Assembly (NCBI RefSeq): GCF_000346465.2 | Contig: NC_034009.1 | Coordinates: 6,672,490-6,736,489 of the forward strand | Direction: 5' to 3' | Length of the DNA stretch: 64,000 nt | From: Prunus persica | Lineage: Eukaryota > Streptophyta > Magnoliopsida > Rosales > Rosaceae | Shown: in pieces, positions 49,241 through 60,304 of the stretch | Layout: each line of letters starts with the position of its first letter | How positions within the stretch are numbered: the first letter of the stretch is position 1 | The notes under the pieces: generated by a model | What the model was told of the DNA's origin: nothing | Seen by the model: only the letters and a program-made list of their open reading frames with translations | Databases searched by the model: none | Position numbers and translations under genes: made by a program

Positions 49241-50738
49241 ATGGGACGAGCTCCGTGTTGCGACAAGGCCAATGTCAAGAAGGGACCATGGTCACCTGAA
49301 GAAGATGCAAGACTCAAGGCGTATATTGAAGAGCATGGTACTGGTGGCAACTGGATTGCCCTTCCTCAGAAAATTGGTAAACAGATATATGCTCATCTAT
49401 AAATAATCTGTTCTTAATTTTTGTTTAGAAACTTGTACACAGATTTCAAAGCATCATTTAATTTGACCTTTTGATGGGTATGTAACTTGCAGGGCTTAAA
49501 AGATGTGGAAAAAGTTGCAGGCTGAGATGGCTGAATTACTTGAGGCCCAACATCAAGCATGGTGGATTCTCAGAAGAAGAAGACAACATCATCTGCAGCC
49601 TCTATATAAGTATTGGAAGCAGGTAAAAATTAATTTCACCCGTAAAACTTTAACCTCAATATGTTGTCTCTTTTCCCTTGTCTATGATACTTTCACAATA
49701 GAAATAATTAATTATAACTCCTTGCTACCCTATGCATCTCGTCCAATAGTACAATACAGATCATTGATCCACTTTCCTAGGGTTTCCTTAGTTTCTTCTT
49801 GTTGGAATCTAACATGCTCATATTCTTTTACTTCTAGGTGGTCTATAATTGCTGCCCAATTACCTGGAAGGACAGACAATGATATAAAGAACTACTGGAA
49901 CACCCGATTGAAGAAAAAGTTACTCGGAAGGCGCAAACAGTCTAACATCAATCGATCGCGGTCTGATCAAAGTGAGGATCACCTCAAGGACGCTGAAGAT
50001 GCACATGCCTTAAGCAGCTCAGCCCTTGAAAGACTCCAACTCCATATGCAACTTCAAAGCCTTCAAAACCCTTTCTCTTTCTACAACACTCCTGCACTGT
50101 GGCCCAAGTTGCATCCTTTGCAAGAAAAGATGATCCAGACCCTCCGATCCATGAATGATCAAAACTGTAACAACCCTCTGATGCACCATCATTCTCTCTC
50201 AAGCCCTCATCAAACAGTTGAAGGGCATAAGAGTAATAGTGATGTCTATGAACAATTGCAACCCACTTCTGCTTCTATCAGAATTCAGGAAGAATATGCA
50301 AAACTATGCAACCCCAAGAATATGGATGAGTTGGAGAATGCTTTGAATGGCATGTCATCCTCGGACGCCGCCGCATATCATGCTTACATCTCCACAAGCA
50401 ATCAAGTGGACTCGACTATTGTGGTGACGAAAGCTGCCGATGGTATGGAGCATTCCAACGATGCAGGAACTCATGATCATCAGCAGATTAATTCGAGCTT
50501 CCAAACTGAATTTGGTGACATTCTTAGTAACAAATCTGTTGCTTACACACCACAACAGGAAGATGATCAAATAGCTGAATTTGATTGTTTTAAGGAAATG
50601 AATGGCTCCAAGGACAGCTTGGTGTGGTGGGCTAATGAGTTTGATGCCAAATCTGCATCCTCAAACTCCTGGGATTCTACTTCTGTTCTCCAGTCTCAAG
50701 GGATGTTTCAAGATTATGAATTGCGTTACAACCTGTAG
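49241..50738 (+). CDS. MYB36: R2R3-MYB transcription factor, MYB36-like
   Basis: Exons 49241-49376, 49493-49622, 49838-50738; 1167 nt, 388 residues. Residues 1-115 form the R2R3 DNA-binding domain: [99 protein letters not shown]. Introns fall at the canonical R2R3-MYB sites. The C-terminal part has [32 protein letters not shown] and a tail [31 protein letters not shown], matching the MYB36 subgroup rather than RAX1/2. MYB36 drives Casparian strip genes and endodermal differentiation in Arabidopsis roots; the same role here is inferred from similarity. One apparent long frame runs through intron 2, so an unspliced reading would differ; the spliced model is preferred because it restores the conserved R3 repeat. 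Confidence 0.95.
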
Positions 50739-52706
50739 TTATGAGAGTGATAGGGACGAGTAACGTTATATAGGCCACATTTATGGACCATATTGGAGAC
50801 TACACCACTAATAGAAGATGAACCCACAAATATGAGAAGGTCATACTTCTATCAAAGATGCAGTCTACAATCTGGTTGACATATGTGGTTCAAATAGTTT
50901 TAACGAATAGGATGTTGGCTATGGTAATCTTTCAAGGTCATAGAATATGCCTAGGGCAAAGACGGAATTGATATATATGATGCCATGCATGTGTTTTGTA
51001 AATTGTTTGAAAAATAATGTCAATATCTTTTTATTGTGTTGCCAAATCTGTTTGACATTCACAAAAGTCGTGCTCATCTACTTCACTGGGAAGCTTTAAG
51101 TAGAGGCTCACAAAGAGAACACATATATAAATTTCTGATTGCATGCTAGCTAGCTAGCTAGTGGTCCAGTACTGCTTAACAATATATTCCCCTACTATTT
51201 ATAGATTGCGAGTAAAACAACCAAGAGGTTCCTTTGAACTAGTACCAAATTTGGAATGCCCTAGCTAGTAGTAGCTCCCAAGATCCAATCACCCTCACGC
51301 AATCCATTTTTAATTAGAGTTCGCTATAATATAGTGAGAAGAACTAGCAGAGATTAAGTGTTCATTCTTTTCGGACACTTTCGTATGACAAAATGCTTTG
51401 TTTTGTTGCAAATTCCATATCCCCTTCCAACTTCTCTGTAAGAGCAAGACCTCAAAGCACAACACAATGTAGACGATTGACCAGCAAAGACTTGCATAAC
51501 TGATAACTGCAGGTCCTTGATTAAAACTTGAAAGGGTGATTCATATCTTTTAGATCCCAAATCCCACCTTGGAAAATAAAAATAGTTTCGACTCATGATA
51601 ACTCTTAATCATCCATTCCTTGCTAATTCACCAGTTTTCTAAAGACTAAGTATGTCTATTATTGAGGTTATCAATTGGTATCATTGTCAAGTTATGCTTT
51701 GAATCAATCATGTTTGACGTATCATTACAAACAAAGGCAATCAAACGATAGCCTCAATAATCATGAACACTGGAATCCACTAGAGATATGACAAAAGTAT
51801 GAAGTTTTATTAATTCTGAAAATCGGGATAACAACCTAAACCCTTAGCTAAAGTTGAAATGAATACTGCCTCAAACCCTAGAACCTCTAGGAATCCAAAT
51901 AGGAATGAAAAACATAAATAACAAAAATTTCAAAAACAAGCTCAAAACTTAAATGTTGTTTTGGGCTAGTAAACGTCTTTAAATGCCCTAAAAAAGTCAA
52001 TATATCACAGCAAAGCAGTGAGTTTGACTCGTGACATCATTCTCTTCGAAATATTGGATTATGATCTGAAATCGGAACTTGGCGCCAAAACTTACAATTT
52101 ACTTGATATGCCCCTACGCAAGTGTCGCTCCAATTCTTTTTCGATCGCTTCCCCTAACTGTTCTACATCAAAGTTCTGATGTTAGCAATGTTTTACTGCT
52201 CAAATTAGAGAAGTACCAATTTTAGTTTTAATATTTATTCACACAAGGTAGATCTTTCTTGAAGTTTCATAAGTGAGTTTGTAAAGGTTGTTTTTCAAGT
52301 GTGATAATTAACTTCGCTTGAAATTTGCAGAATTGTTTCCTGTTAGTGTTTTGAGTCCTATTTGGGTACGTTTGGAATTCATTGTTTTGTTGAGCTTTAG
52401 TAAATATTTCTAGTGGAACTAGGACTCGCAAGGTGTGAGTAATCGAGAAAAATTAAGTGCCTTTGTCCTACTTCCAACCGTACGACTGACAAAATCCACA
52501 TAGGCCCAAATTTGATGGGCTACAATATTTTTTTTTGGTCTTGTAGCCTAGCATTGAAATTGCTCAAATGAAACAATTATTGGCATGGCCCATTGTCATT
52601 TTCTTTAATGTTCTACGCAATTCTAAGTAGTAAATTTAGCAACAGCAACTTCACCTTCCCTTGCCTTAACCTATGCATGGCCAGGGATATCTTTATTTAT
52701 CTCATC
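50739..52706. other. Intergenic region after the MYB gene
   Basis: MYB 3' UTR to about 51060, then AT-rich spacer without recognisable genes. Short open frames have no domain. Confidence 0.5.
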
Positions 52707-52719
52707 AAAATTTATCTTC

Positions 52720-52898
52720 ACCACCAACAAGGGTTGGTTCAATTAGTAAGGTTTTTGTACTGTGTATAGCTTCATTAGTGTTCAAATTCCATTGCTAGTA
52801 GTCCTCGTTAGTATGTAATATATAATTTCCTACATAAATCCATACTAGTGAGAGTAGCCAATCTCCCTCTAAACTTATTTTATTAAAAAAAGAAAAAA
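52720..52898 (+). mobile_element. tRNA-derived SINE with 13-bp target duplication
   Basis: Flanked by AAAATTTATCTTC on both sides (52707-52719, 52899-52911). Head GGGTTGGTTCAATTAGTAAGG (A-box-like), then GTTCAAATTCC (B box). Tail ends AGTGAGAGTAGCCAATCTCCCTCTAAA plus an A-rich run. The tail matches that of the SINE at 55.7-55.9 kb. Confidence 0.85.
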
Positions 52899-52943
52899 AA
52901 AATTTATCTTCCCCTATGGTGAAAAATATATATATTAAAGGAA

Positions 52944-53126
52944 CAGTCCTGATCTCTTGGACCACAGGAGTCCAAGAGATTGTGGTCACCCACCGTTGGA
53001 TATTAATCCAATTGTTCAAATTTTTTTTTTAAAAGGAGTGCAAGAGTGAGTGAACCGTTGAATTTACATCCAATGGTGAGTGACCACAAATCTCATGGAT
53101 CCTTGTAGTCCAAGAGATCAGGACTG
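52944..53126. mobile_element. Fold-back MITE, 183 bp
   Basis: Ends are CAGTCCTGATCTCTTGGAC and its exact inverted repeat (53108-53126). Complementarity extends imperfectly for ~70 bp on each side (GTGGTCACCCACCGTTGGAT opposite ATCCAATGGTGAGTGACCAC), so nearly the whole element folds on itself. Superfamily not determined. Confidence 0.8.
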
Positions 53127-53419
53127 ATTGAAGGAAATTATAACCTTGTATCAATTGAAAAATTAATAGGTAAATTTCATATTCTCAACCTACATAAGCG
53201 ATAGCAAATGTCAAAAGAAAAGAATTTAATTCTGTCAATCACGAAAGGAAAAAGTTGAACCAATCGTGCCAAAAAAAATAAGAAAAAAAAGAAAAGAAAC
53301 CATAAGAACAATAAGACAGAAAATACTCATTACTTACTAATAAGGACAACGAAATAAGTTCATAATTAATGGAAAATAGAAACTAGCAAGGAAATTAATC
53401 CAAATAAAAAGCAAACTAA

Positions 53420-53788
53420 TTAATAATAGTTGATGCGGTTGTTGCTGGACTTGCTGCTGGAACCCTTGTTAGGGTAAACAGACTTGGTGACCTTCAACTG
53501 GGTTTTGTACTCTGTAGTGACCCCTTGCTGCTTGTCCACAAGCTTGTCATTGCAAGTGTACTTAGCCTCCTGCTTGTAAACCGTCTGCCCCGATCGATTG
53601 TCCACGTACTCTCGTGCCTTGTAGCTCTGTGTGAAATTGCTCGAGGACCCTCCATATTGGTCTTTGTACGAAGACCTCACTTGGTTCTGGACCTCATTGG
53701 AGACGTTCATCTGCTGCCTGTTGTTGTTGCTTGAGGGCACGGCCTCCACAATGCCACAAAAACCAGTAACTTCATAGTTTTTGGCCAT
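53420..53788 (-). CDS. Small protein of unknown function, paralogue 1 (122 residues)
   Basis: Single-exon frame MAKNYEVTGFCGIVEAVPSSNNN... to NNRINYY. Polar and rich in Ser, Asn, Gln, Lys and Tyr. No signal peptide, membrane segment or named domain. Residues from VPSSNNN on align over the whole length with the product at 57.1-57.6 kb (shared MNVSNEV, SSYKDQY/SSYNDQY, ESYKA/QSYKA, VDK/VDN, KYT, VDKEQG/VDKQQG, SVYPNK, NNRI/NSRI). A TATA box sits 98 bases upstream (53886-53893) and the leader is T-rich, so this looks like a real compact gene. It lacks the N-terminal EPE repeats of the paralogue. Likely intrinsically disordered. Function unknown; conservation between two diverged copies supports it being a protein-coding family. 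Confidence 0.7.
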   Translation of the reverse strand: MAKNYEVTGFCGIVEAVPSSNNNRQQMNVSNEVQNQVRSSYKDQYGGSSSNFTQSYKAREYVDNRSGQTVYKQEAKYTCNDKLVDKQQGVTTEYKTQLKVTKSVYPNKGSSSKSSNNRINYY

Positions 53789-53885
53789 TATGCGATTGAG
53801 AGTTGTTTTTTTTTTTTCTTTCTTTTTCCAAGCGATAGAGAGTGTGGTTGGTTTTTTTGTGAAATGGAAATGGCTTGGTTTGGCC

Positions 53886-53893
53886 TATTTATA
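53886..53893 (-). promoter_or_regulatory. TATA box of small gene 1
   Basis: TATAAATA on the minus strand, 98 bases before the ATG. The same surroundings recur at 55391-55460 without a gene downstream. Confidence 0.7.
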
Positions 53894-54019
53894 AGCGAGG
53901 AGAGGAGAGAACTGTACGTAACTACGTAACGGTTTGGTTTTATCTATTTATTATTTTTCCGTTTTTGGACTTTTTATCTACTAAATTGTTTTCTTATTAT
54001 CTTCTTTCATGTCAATTTA

Positions 54020-54150
54020 TCTATATATATAAAGCAAAAGGCAAAGATATATAGAGGGAGAATGGGAGTTTGGTTAAAAAAAATTTAAAATACCAAAAAT
54101 ACCTGTGGCTAATCAAAAAGTTTTTGTTTTTTGTTTTGTTTTGTTTTGTT
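54020..54150 (+). mobile_element. Truncated/diverged Helitron copy
   Basis: Begins TCTATATATATAAAGCAAAAGGC after an A, like the intact copies, but degenerates after ~100 bases and lacks the CTAG end. Confidence 0.55.
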
Positions 54151-54169
54151 GTGGTGGAATAGATCTATA

Positions 54170-54455
54170 TCTATATATATAAAGCAAAAGGCAGAGAATG
54201 GTGAAACATTCAAAATACCAGAAAATGCCCTTAGTTAATGCAAACATTAAGAATTCAAATTATTAATTAAATGAGGATAATATGGTAAATTCACACTTTT
54301 TCATATTTAAAAAATTAAAAGAAAAAGAAAAAGCAGATAATGGTTCTATTTTTATGGAACACAACTACCCATTATCTTTTTTAATTCTAAAATAAATTTA
54401 CTTATTTTTTTAAAAAAACCTCTCGCAAGCGCGGAAGCGCGTGCAGAGAGGCTAG
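54170..54455 (+). mobile_element. Small non-autonomous Helitron (286 bp)
   Basis: Starts TCTATATATATAAAGC preceded by A; ends GAGAGGCTAG followed by T; GC-rich hairpin-like CGCAAGCGCGGAAGCGCGTGC about 12 bases before the end. No terminal inverted repeats and no target duplication. These are the structural criteria for Helitrons. Non-coding. Confidence 0.8.
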
Positions 54456-54690
54456 TATATAGAATGGTAAAACATTTAAAATTCTAGAAAATGCCATTGG
54501 TTAATGCAAACATTAAGAATTGAAATTATTAATTAAATGAGGATAATTTGGTAAATGCACACTTTTTCATATTAACAAAATTTAAATTAAAAAAAAAATC
54601 AGATAATGGATCCTATTTTTATAGAACACAACTACCCATTATCTTTTTTAATTCTAAAATAAAATTTAAAAAGCCTCTCATATCACAGGT
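54456..54690 (+). mobile_element. Truncated Helitron copy directly abutting the previous one
   Basis: TATAGAATGGTAAAACATTTAAAATTCTAG... follows the same internal sequence as the intact copy but lacks the first ~20 bases and the hairpin end (stops at AAGCCTCTCATATCAC). Confidence 0.65.
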
Positions 54691-54939
54691 ACTTTATTAA
54701 AAAATAATAAGCATAAGAGTGTTCAAAAGATAACACTGAAATAAATGGATATGCAATTTTCTGAAAATTACCCAAAAAAAAAAAAAAAAAAAAAAACCAA
54801 TTGAAGTGCATATATAGTGGGATGATTAATTGAATTTGCTTGCCAAGATGCTAATTTGGATGATTAACTGAATAAATCACACATCTCTACTATTATAATT
54901 GAATTAAATACGTTTAATGACATTAATTTTAATAACGTA

Positions 54940-55227
54940 TCTATATATATAAAGCAAAAGGCAGAGAATGGTGAAACATTCAAAATACCAGAAAATGCCT
55001 TTGGTTAATACAAACATTAAGAATTTAAATTATTAATTAAATGAGGATAATATGGTAAATTCACACTTTTTCATATTTAAAAAAATTAAAAGAAAAAGAA
55101 AAAGCAGATAATGGATCCTATTTTTATGGAACACAACTACCCATTATTTTTTTTAATTCTAAAATAAATTTACTTATTTTTTTTAAAAAGCCTCTCACAA
55201 GCACGGAAGCGCGTGCAGAGAGACTAG
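54940..55227 (+). mobile_element. Small non-autonomous Helitron (288 bp)
   Basis: Starts TCTATATATATAAAGC after A; ends GAGAGACTAG before T; hairpin CACGGAAGCGCGTGC. About 95 percent identical by eye to the copy at 54170. Confidence 0.8.
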
Positions 55228-55299
55228 TATTTATTAAAATTATCCTTCTTAGGGCTTTCTATCTATTAATTAATTTTTTATTTATAACAGTACAGAAAT

Positions 55300-55490
55300 A
55301 AATACACACAGGAAGTCAGGAGATGTTACTCGATAGTGGGGGTGTCGTGTTTCTGACTGAGATAGAAAGTGGGTAGAGGTTTCAAGGCTTTATTTATAAG
55401 CCACGATATAGGAGTAAACTGTAAAACTTCTGTGTCACGGTTTGCATTATCTATTTATTTTCCGTTTTAGTTTTATTTTATTTTATCTAG
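55300..55490 (-). other. Promoter relic of a third small-gene family member
   Basis: The plus-strand run TATTTATAAG...GGAG..AACTGTA...ACGG.TTG...TATCTATTTATT..TTCCGTTTT at 55391-55475 matches 53886-53985, the promoter of small gene 1, including the TATA box. No matching coding sequence is present beside it (55228-55390 holds none), so the coding part appears lost. Confidence 0.55.
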
Positions 55491-55660
55491 TCAATGATTT
55501 GTTCATCCTTAATTTATCCTTTTATCGTTTAGAGAAAAATTTCTATCAAACTATTTTGATAACTCTTTCTTTGTCAACCAAAAAGCATAAAATATTGAAT
55601 TTTCTCTATACATAAGAATATATATTAATCATGTGATAAGGAATTTAATACAAGAGCGAG

Positions 55661-55915
55661 GTTTTTTTTTTTTTTTTTTTTTTTTTTGGAAAAAATTTTA
55701 GAGGGAGATTGGCTACTCTCACTACCAATGCTAGGACAGACCATAACCTCGAGCCAGAAAGACTTATGCATGACACCCAACTGTCCACTGCCAGCTGTAT
55801 GAATTTATCTAGAAAATCATAAATCGCGCACCAATGATGAGTGTTGGCAGTGGGACTCGAACACTAGTGGGGCTACACAGTACAGAGACCTTACCAACTT
55901 AACCAACCATCATTG
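55661..55915 (-). mobile_element. tRNA-derived SINE, full length
   Basis: Minus strand: head ATGATGGTTGGTTAAGTTGG (A box) and GTTCGAGTCCC (B box) about 45 bases apart, a ~170-bp body, tail AGAGTAGCCAATCTCCCTCTAAAATTTTTTCC, then a poly(A) run (poly(T) at 55662-55687 on plus). Shares the tail with the SINE at 52720. Target duplication not resolved. Confidence 0.8.
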
Positions 55916-57097
55916 GTTTATGTTCCTTTTTGTTGCTAATTACTATTAATTATATCTTATAATATTAGTTTATTTTCTTTTGATTTTTTTCCTTTTTATA
56001 ATAAAAGCGATTAGTCGAACTTGGTCTACAAGTTAAGGAGAAATTACTCCAACTTAAGGCTCTCTTTTCATTGGCTAAACTCCATTGGCTCTTTTGATTT
56101 TGTTAAGTAAGGGTTAATTGGAATTTTGTCAAAAATGATTGACAAAAGGGGGAAGGCCACAAATAGTGAAAAATTTTCCGATTAAGTAAAAAGAAAAGGA
56201 AAGAATATCTTTCAATTCCAAATACTTCGAACAATGATGACGGGATGATTTTAATGGTTGACGGTGAGTTTAGTCCATTTTCCTTCCAGTTATAGTAGCA
56301 AATAATGGGAAAAGAATTACTCCAATTAAGTTAAAAGAAAAGGAAAGAAAACCAAGAAGATGCCTTGAGTCTAAGCAAAGCACCTTGATTCTCGACTTAA
56401 TTCACGAAAGATGCAAAATGGTTGAATAAACAGTTAGCAGATCCAACAATCCCACTTTGGTTTCTCCTCTCAATGCCCTTCCAAACACATACAAACTATT
56501 ACGTATGATAACACAGTAACTAAAATAAGATTTATTCGACAGTTAAATTAAAGCTTTTTTTCATGAGAATGTGAACTCATTGAAACCATTGTATTCATCA
56601 ACTAAAAAATTGAAACGAAAATGCAAATGCAATGTGTGCCCGCCCCCTCGCCCCCTCTACCCCTTCCCATACATTACATTAATTTACAATGTCGCTTATA
56701 TTTTTTAAAAAAATAGAAACAAAAAATTTTATAACACATCGTAACCCATCCACTTGTGATACCAAAGTGTCAGGCAAAAACTGAAAAAGAAAAAGAAAGA
56801 CGCGTGTAGTTTGATCATCTTCGCAATTCAAGAACACGGGGTATTTTAACAGAATTGTAACGTGTCCTTGAATTACAAGGGATTTAAAACTACATCGACA
56901 AAAGTGACCAAATTAAAATTACGGAAACCAAAGTGATAAAATAGGTAAACTAAAACAGACAAACAATGAGATTTTGCTAAAAGATAATTATGAAATCAAT
57001 TCATAACAAACTATTTAAAAAAAAAAAAAAAGAGACAAAAACCAAAAATAGCAAATAATAAGGAAATTCAAATACACAAAATACTACTAGCTATTAG
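55916..57097. other. Intergenic region
   Basis: AT-rich. No gene or clear element boundary seen. Confidence 0.5.
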
Positions 57098-57619
57098 CTA
57101 ATACTTGATGCGACTATTGTTTGACTTGGTTGCAGACTTGTTAGGGTAGACAGAGTCCTTGAACTTGACTTGGGTCTCACGCTCAAAGGTGTAGCCTTGC
57201 TCCTTGTCCACATACTTTTGGTTGTGGGTGTACTTTTCCTCTTCCTTGTAACCCATCTGCCCAGTGAGCTTGTCCACATGCTCTTGTGCCTTGTAACTCT
57301 CCCTATAACTGCTTGAAGATCTACAATATTGGTCGTTGTATGACGATTTCACTCGGTTCTCAACTTCATTAGAGACGTTCATCTCTCTGTTGTTGCTCGA
57401 GGGTACCACCTCGTTATAGCGAACATAAGGATTTTCGGGCTCTTTGTCGTAGCCAATGTAAGTATTTTCGGGCTCGTCGTAGACAAAACGAGCAGCTTCC
57501 GGCTCGTTGTAGCCAGCATAAGCAGTTTCCGGCTCGTCGTAGCCATAACCAGTTTCAGTTTCGGACTCGTAGATGGCCTCGATGTAGCCAGAATAAGCAG
57601 TTTCAGGCTCGTAGGCCAT
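57098..57619 (-). CDS. Small repeat-bearing protein of unknown function, paralogue 2 (173 residues)
   Basis: Single exon from ATG 57619 (MAYEPETAY); the upstream in-frame ATG at 57691 would add an unlikely His/Thr-rich 24-residue extension, and the internal start aligns with that of the paralogue at 53.4 kb. Residues 3-70 are about five imperfect 10-14-residue repeats of the type (D/N)EPE-x-x-Y-x-GY. Residues 71-173 align with paralogue 1 (VPSSNN..MNVSNEVENRVKSSYNDQY, VDKEQG, SVYPNK, SRIKY). Acidic/Tyr-rich N-terminus and Lys/Ser-rich C-terminus; no signal peptide, membrane segment or known domain. Probably disordered. No clear TATA was seen in the 150 bases upstream. Function unknown. Confidence 0.7.
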   Translation of the reverse strand: MAYEPETAYSGYIEAIYESETETGYGYDEPETAYAGYNEPEAARFVYDEPENTYIGYDKEPENPYVRYNEVVPSSNNREMNVSNEVENRVKSSYNDQYCRSSSSYRESYKAQEHVDKLTGQMGYKEEEKYTHNQKYVDKEQGYTFERETQVKFKDSVYPNKSATKSNNSRIKY

Positions 57620-60282
57620 TATGTGATAATGGGTGTGCTTTTTTGTGTTTGTGTGTGTTATTGAGTGCGTTGTGTGTGAACTGGTTATCACCGTATTAAT
57701 TACCGTTGAAAACTTGAATGAATGTGATTTTAACGTTATGTAATGCGGTGATAATACTCACCATCCTTAATAGGAAAAAAAAATCTCTAATTTTAGGATC
57801 CTAATTAATTCCAATGCCTAGGATCCTAATAAACCTTCCGAAAAAAAATAATAAATTCGGATTTCCCTGATTTGGCTATTTGGTTGCTATGATAATGATA
57901 AATAATAATATTAGGGTTTAGGAATTTCTTTTTCTTTTCCTTAATGTCTTGGTGAACGTAACCTTTTCGAGGAATTTGCAAAATATTAAAGGTTGATGAA
58001 ATGAGGGATTTTCGTTTTGTTTGACTATTTCTTTATATTAGTGCAAGTTGAAAAAGAAAGATTTGATGATTTTCAATTCGCAACAAACTTTCTGATCTTA
58101 TGGATTCTATATCTTCCATTGATCTTGCTTTGCATTGAAAGGATTCCATTTCCCTTCATTGAATTTACAAGGAATTGAACAAGGAGTTTGACATTTTCTT
58201 TTCTTTTATGATTTATTGACACTTTTTAATTGATGTGGTTGTCTACTTCATCTACCATATAAGGTGATATAAAAATGTGGTAAGAGTAGTATTACTCTTT
58301 TTCTCGCATCCACAATGGGCTCCTTAAACAACCTTCTTAGCTAAAATTTAGCATCCACAATCATACTCTCTATCCAACTCCTAAAATAGGGAGACCTCTA
58401 GGAGCTCCTAAATCTGAGGAGAGAGAAGTACTCTTAGCCTAATGACTCCCTATAATTAAATGCTTCTATATTTAATATTATTTTAAGAATTTATTTAATG
58501 TCAACTATTTTTTATTATTGCTTTTGTGTTTACATTTTATTCAAAAATTGAATTAAAATTTATTAAAAACATTTATGACGCGTGTTTTTTTTTTTTTTGA
58601 GGCCTTGTGTTCCATTGTTAACCAAAATAAATGCTAATACTCACCACCAATTAAGGGGTAGCAAATATGCTCTCTAATTTTAATGCTTTCGCAATGGTTG
58701 TTGAATTATTTTGGCATCTATTGAATTGACATATGGGTTCTATGGTTAGTCTATTGCAATTCAATAGAGGGTTCATCACATAGAACCTACTTTTGGAATG
58801 AACTAAATCACACCATTGCAAGTGAGATTTTATTATTTTAGTTCAATTTCATGCAATAAAATTACACTGATCCTAACCATTGCAGATGCTCTTAGCAGTT
58901 AACGAGTGCATATCCTTCCAATCCAAGTAGCAATGAAAATAATACATAAATAAGCAAAAAAACAAAAAACAAAAAACTTTTCATTTCCTTATGTATTTAG
59001 CTATTTGCTTGGTGTGATAATGAATAAGTAATAATATGAGTGTAGGATTTTCTTTTTCTTTTTCAATAAGGGAAGTAATATCTTTTTCTTTTTTTTTTTC
59101 ATATATATATCCAAAGCGATAAGGGTGTTGGAGGGGGAGGGAGGGGGGAAAGGAATAAAGTAAGGAAGGAATGGGAAAAAAAGGTGATGAAATGAAGGAC
59201 TTTTTGCGTTATTTTATTCATGGAATTTTCTTTTTGCATTACAAATAGAAATAATGTAATTTCAGTCAAGAGTTGTCAATTGGGAATTAAACTAAGTATG
59301 TATTTGAAAAATAAAAAATAAAAAAAGAATTCCAATCAGGGTAAACTAAATAAATAATGTAAAATATGAGATTTGTAAATGTTGAGTCGGAGACGTTGAA
59401 TTTGGGTTTTGATTGTTGGTCTTTTTTTGCTGCTCACGGCTTCTCCATTTATAGAGGAAGGAAGAAGCTCCATCTTCATATTTTAATCTATATTCATCAT
59501 GTTATTGATCACCTAGTGGATGTCTAGTCCCATCTGCATATAAAAGAAATCAAAAGAATGCAACCATTGAACATGAAAGTTTTTGTTTTTGTTTGTGTGG
59601 AGAAAAATATTATAGGATTGCATTCATAATTCAACCAAAAAAGTCACTAGTCACAAAGGGCCATTACAATAACGGAGCGGTCTAACATCAAAATTAAAAC
59701 AATCTAGTGCGCCTCTACTAAGGATCGAAGAAAAACTCTGACATAGGTATCCTAACTAAAATTTGCAAACTCAGAATAATAAAAAATAGATAAATGTTGA
59801 AAAAAAATAAGCCATAACAAAGCAAATAAAACTCTCACAAATGGGAGATGAAAAGCTCTCACAATGGAGAGGTGAAAAGCTCTCACAAAAGGATTAGTGA
59901 AAACTACACAGAAAATCCAAAGAGTCTCTGTGAATTATTCTGAATATAAAGAAACCGCATAAAGGATGATGGTGGAGATTCGACATTGAGATGCAGCCGC
60001 TTGTGATGCTTGGAGGAAAATCATAACAAAACGAAGACAAATAGGGAAAACTTTTTGTCTCTGAAAATGAGAGAAAAAGAGAGGGAGGAAGAGAAGAGGG
60101 GGGAAGATATATGGGAGGAAGAACAGTGGCTTCCTCCCCCCTCAAAGGGAAAACAGCTGTAGGAGAGCTTTTTTGGGAGAGAGGGGACTAGAGTTTGATA
60201 TATTGTGTGTGTGTGTCGAAAAGACCGCATCATATGAAAGTGTTTAAGTGATAGCAATTCATGCTACTGGCCTAACAAAATA
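57620..60282. other. Intergenic region
   Basis: AT-rich. At 58301-58893 a possible MITE: left TCGCATCCACAATGG, right inverted GAGCATCTGCAATGG; boundaries uncertain. 59100-59180 and 60060-60120 are purine-rich simple sequence. No gene supported. Confidence 0.45.
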
Positions 60283-60304
60283 CACTACTACAAAAAAGCA
60301 AAAA

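Noticed and set aside
49503..49837. Long plus-strand frame through intron 2 of the MYB gene
   Set aside because: Reading exon 2 in that frame destroys the R2/R3 repeat. The spliced model restores [13 protein letters not shown] and [25 protein letters not shown].
57617..57691. Upstream ATG extending small gene 2 by 24 residues
   Set aside because: The extension is a His/Thr-rich translation of a simple CA/GT-like stretch and is absent in the paralogue; the ATG at 57619 aligns with the paralogue's start.
58301..58893. Second PIF-like MITE
   Set aside because: Ends partly match (GCATCCACAATGG / GAGCATCTGCAATGG) but no flanking duplication could be confirmed, so it is mentioned only inside the intergenic entry.
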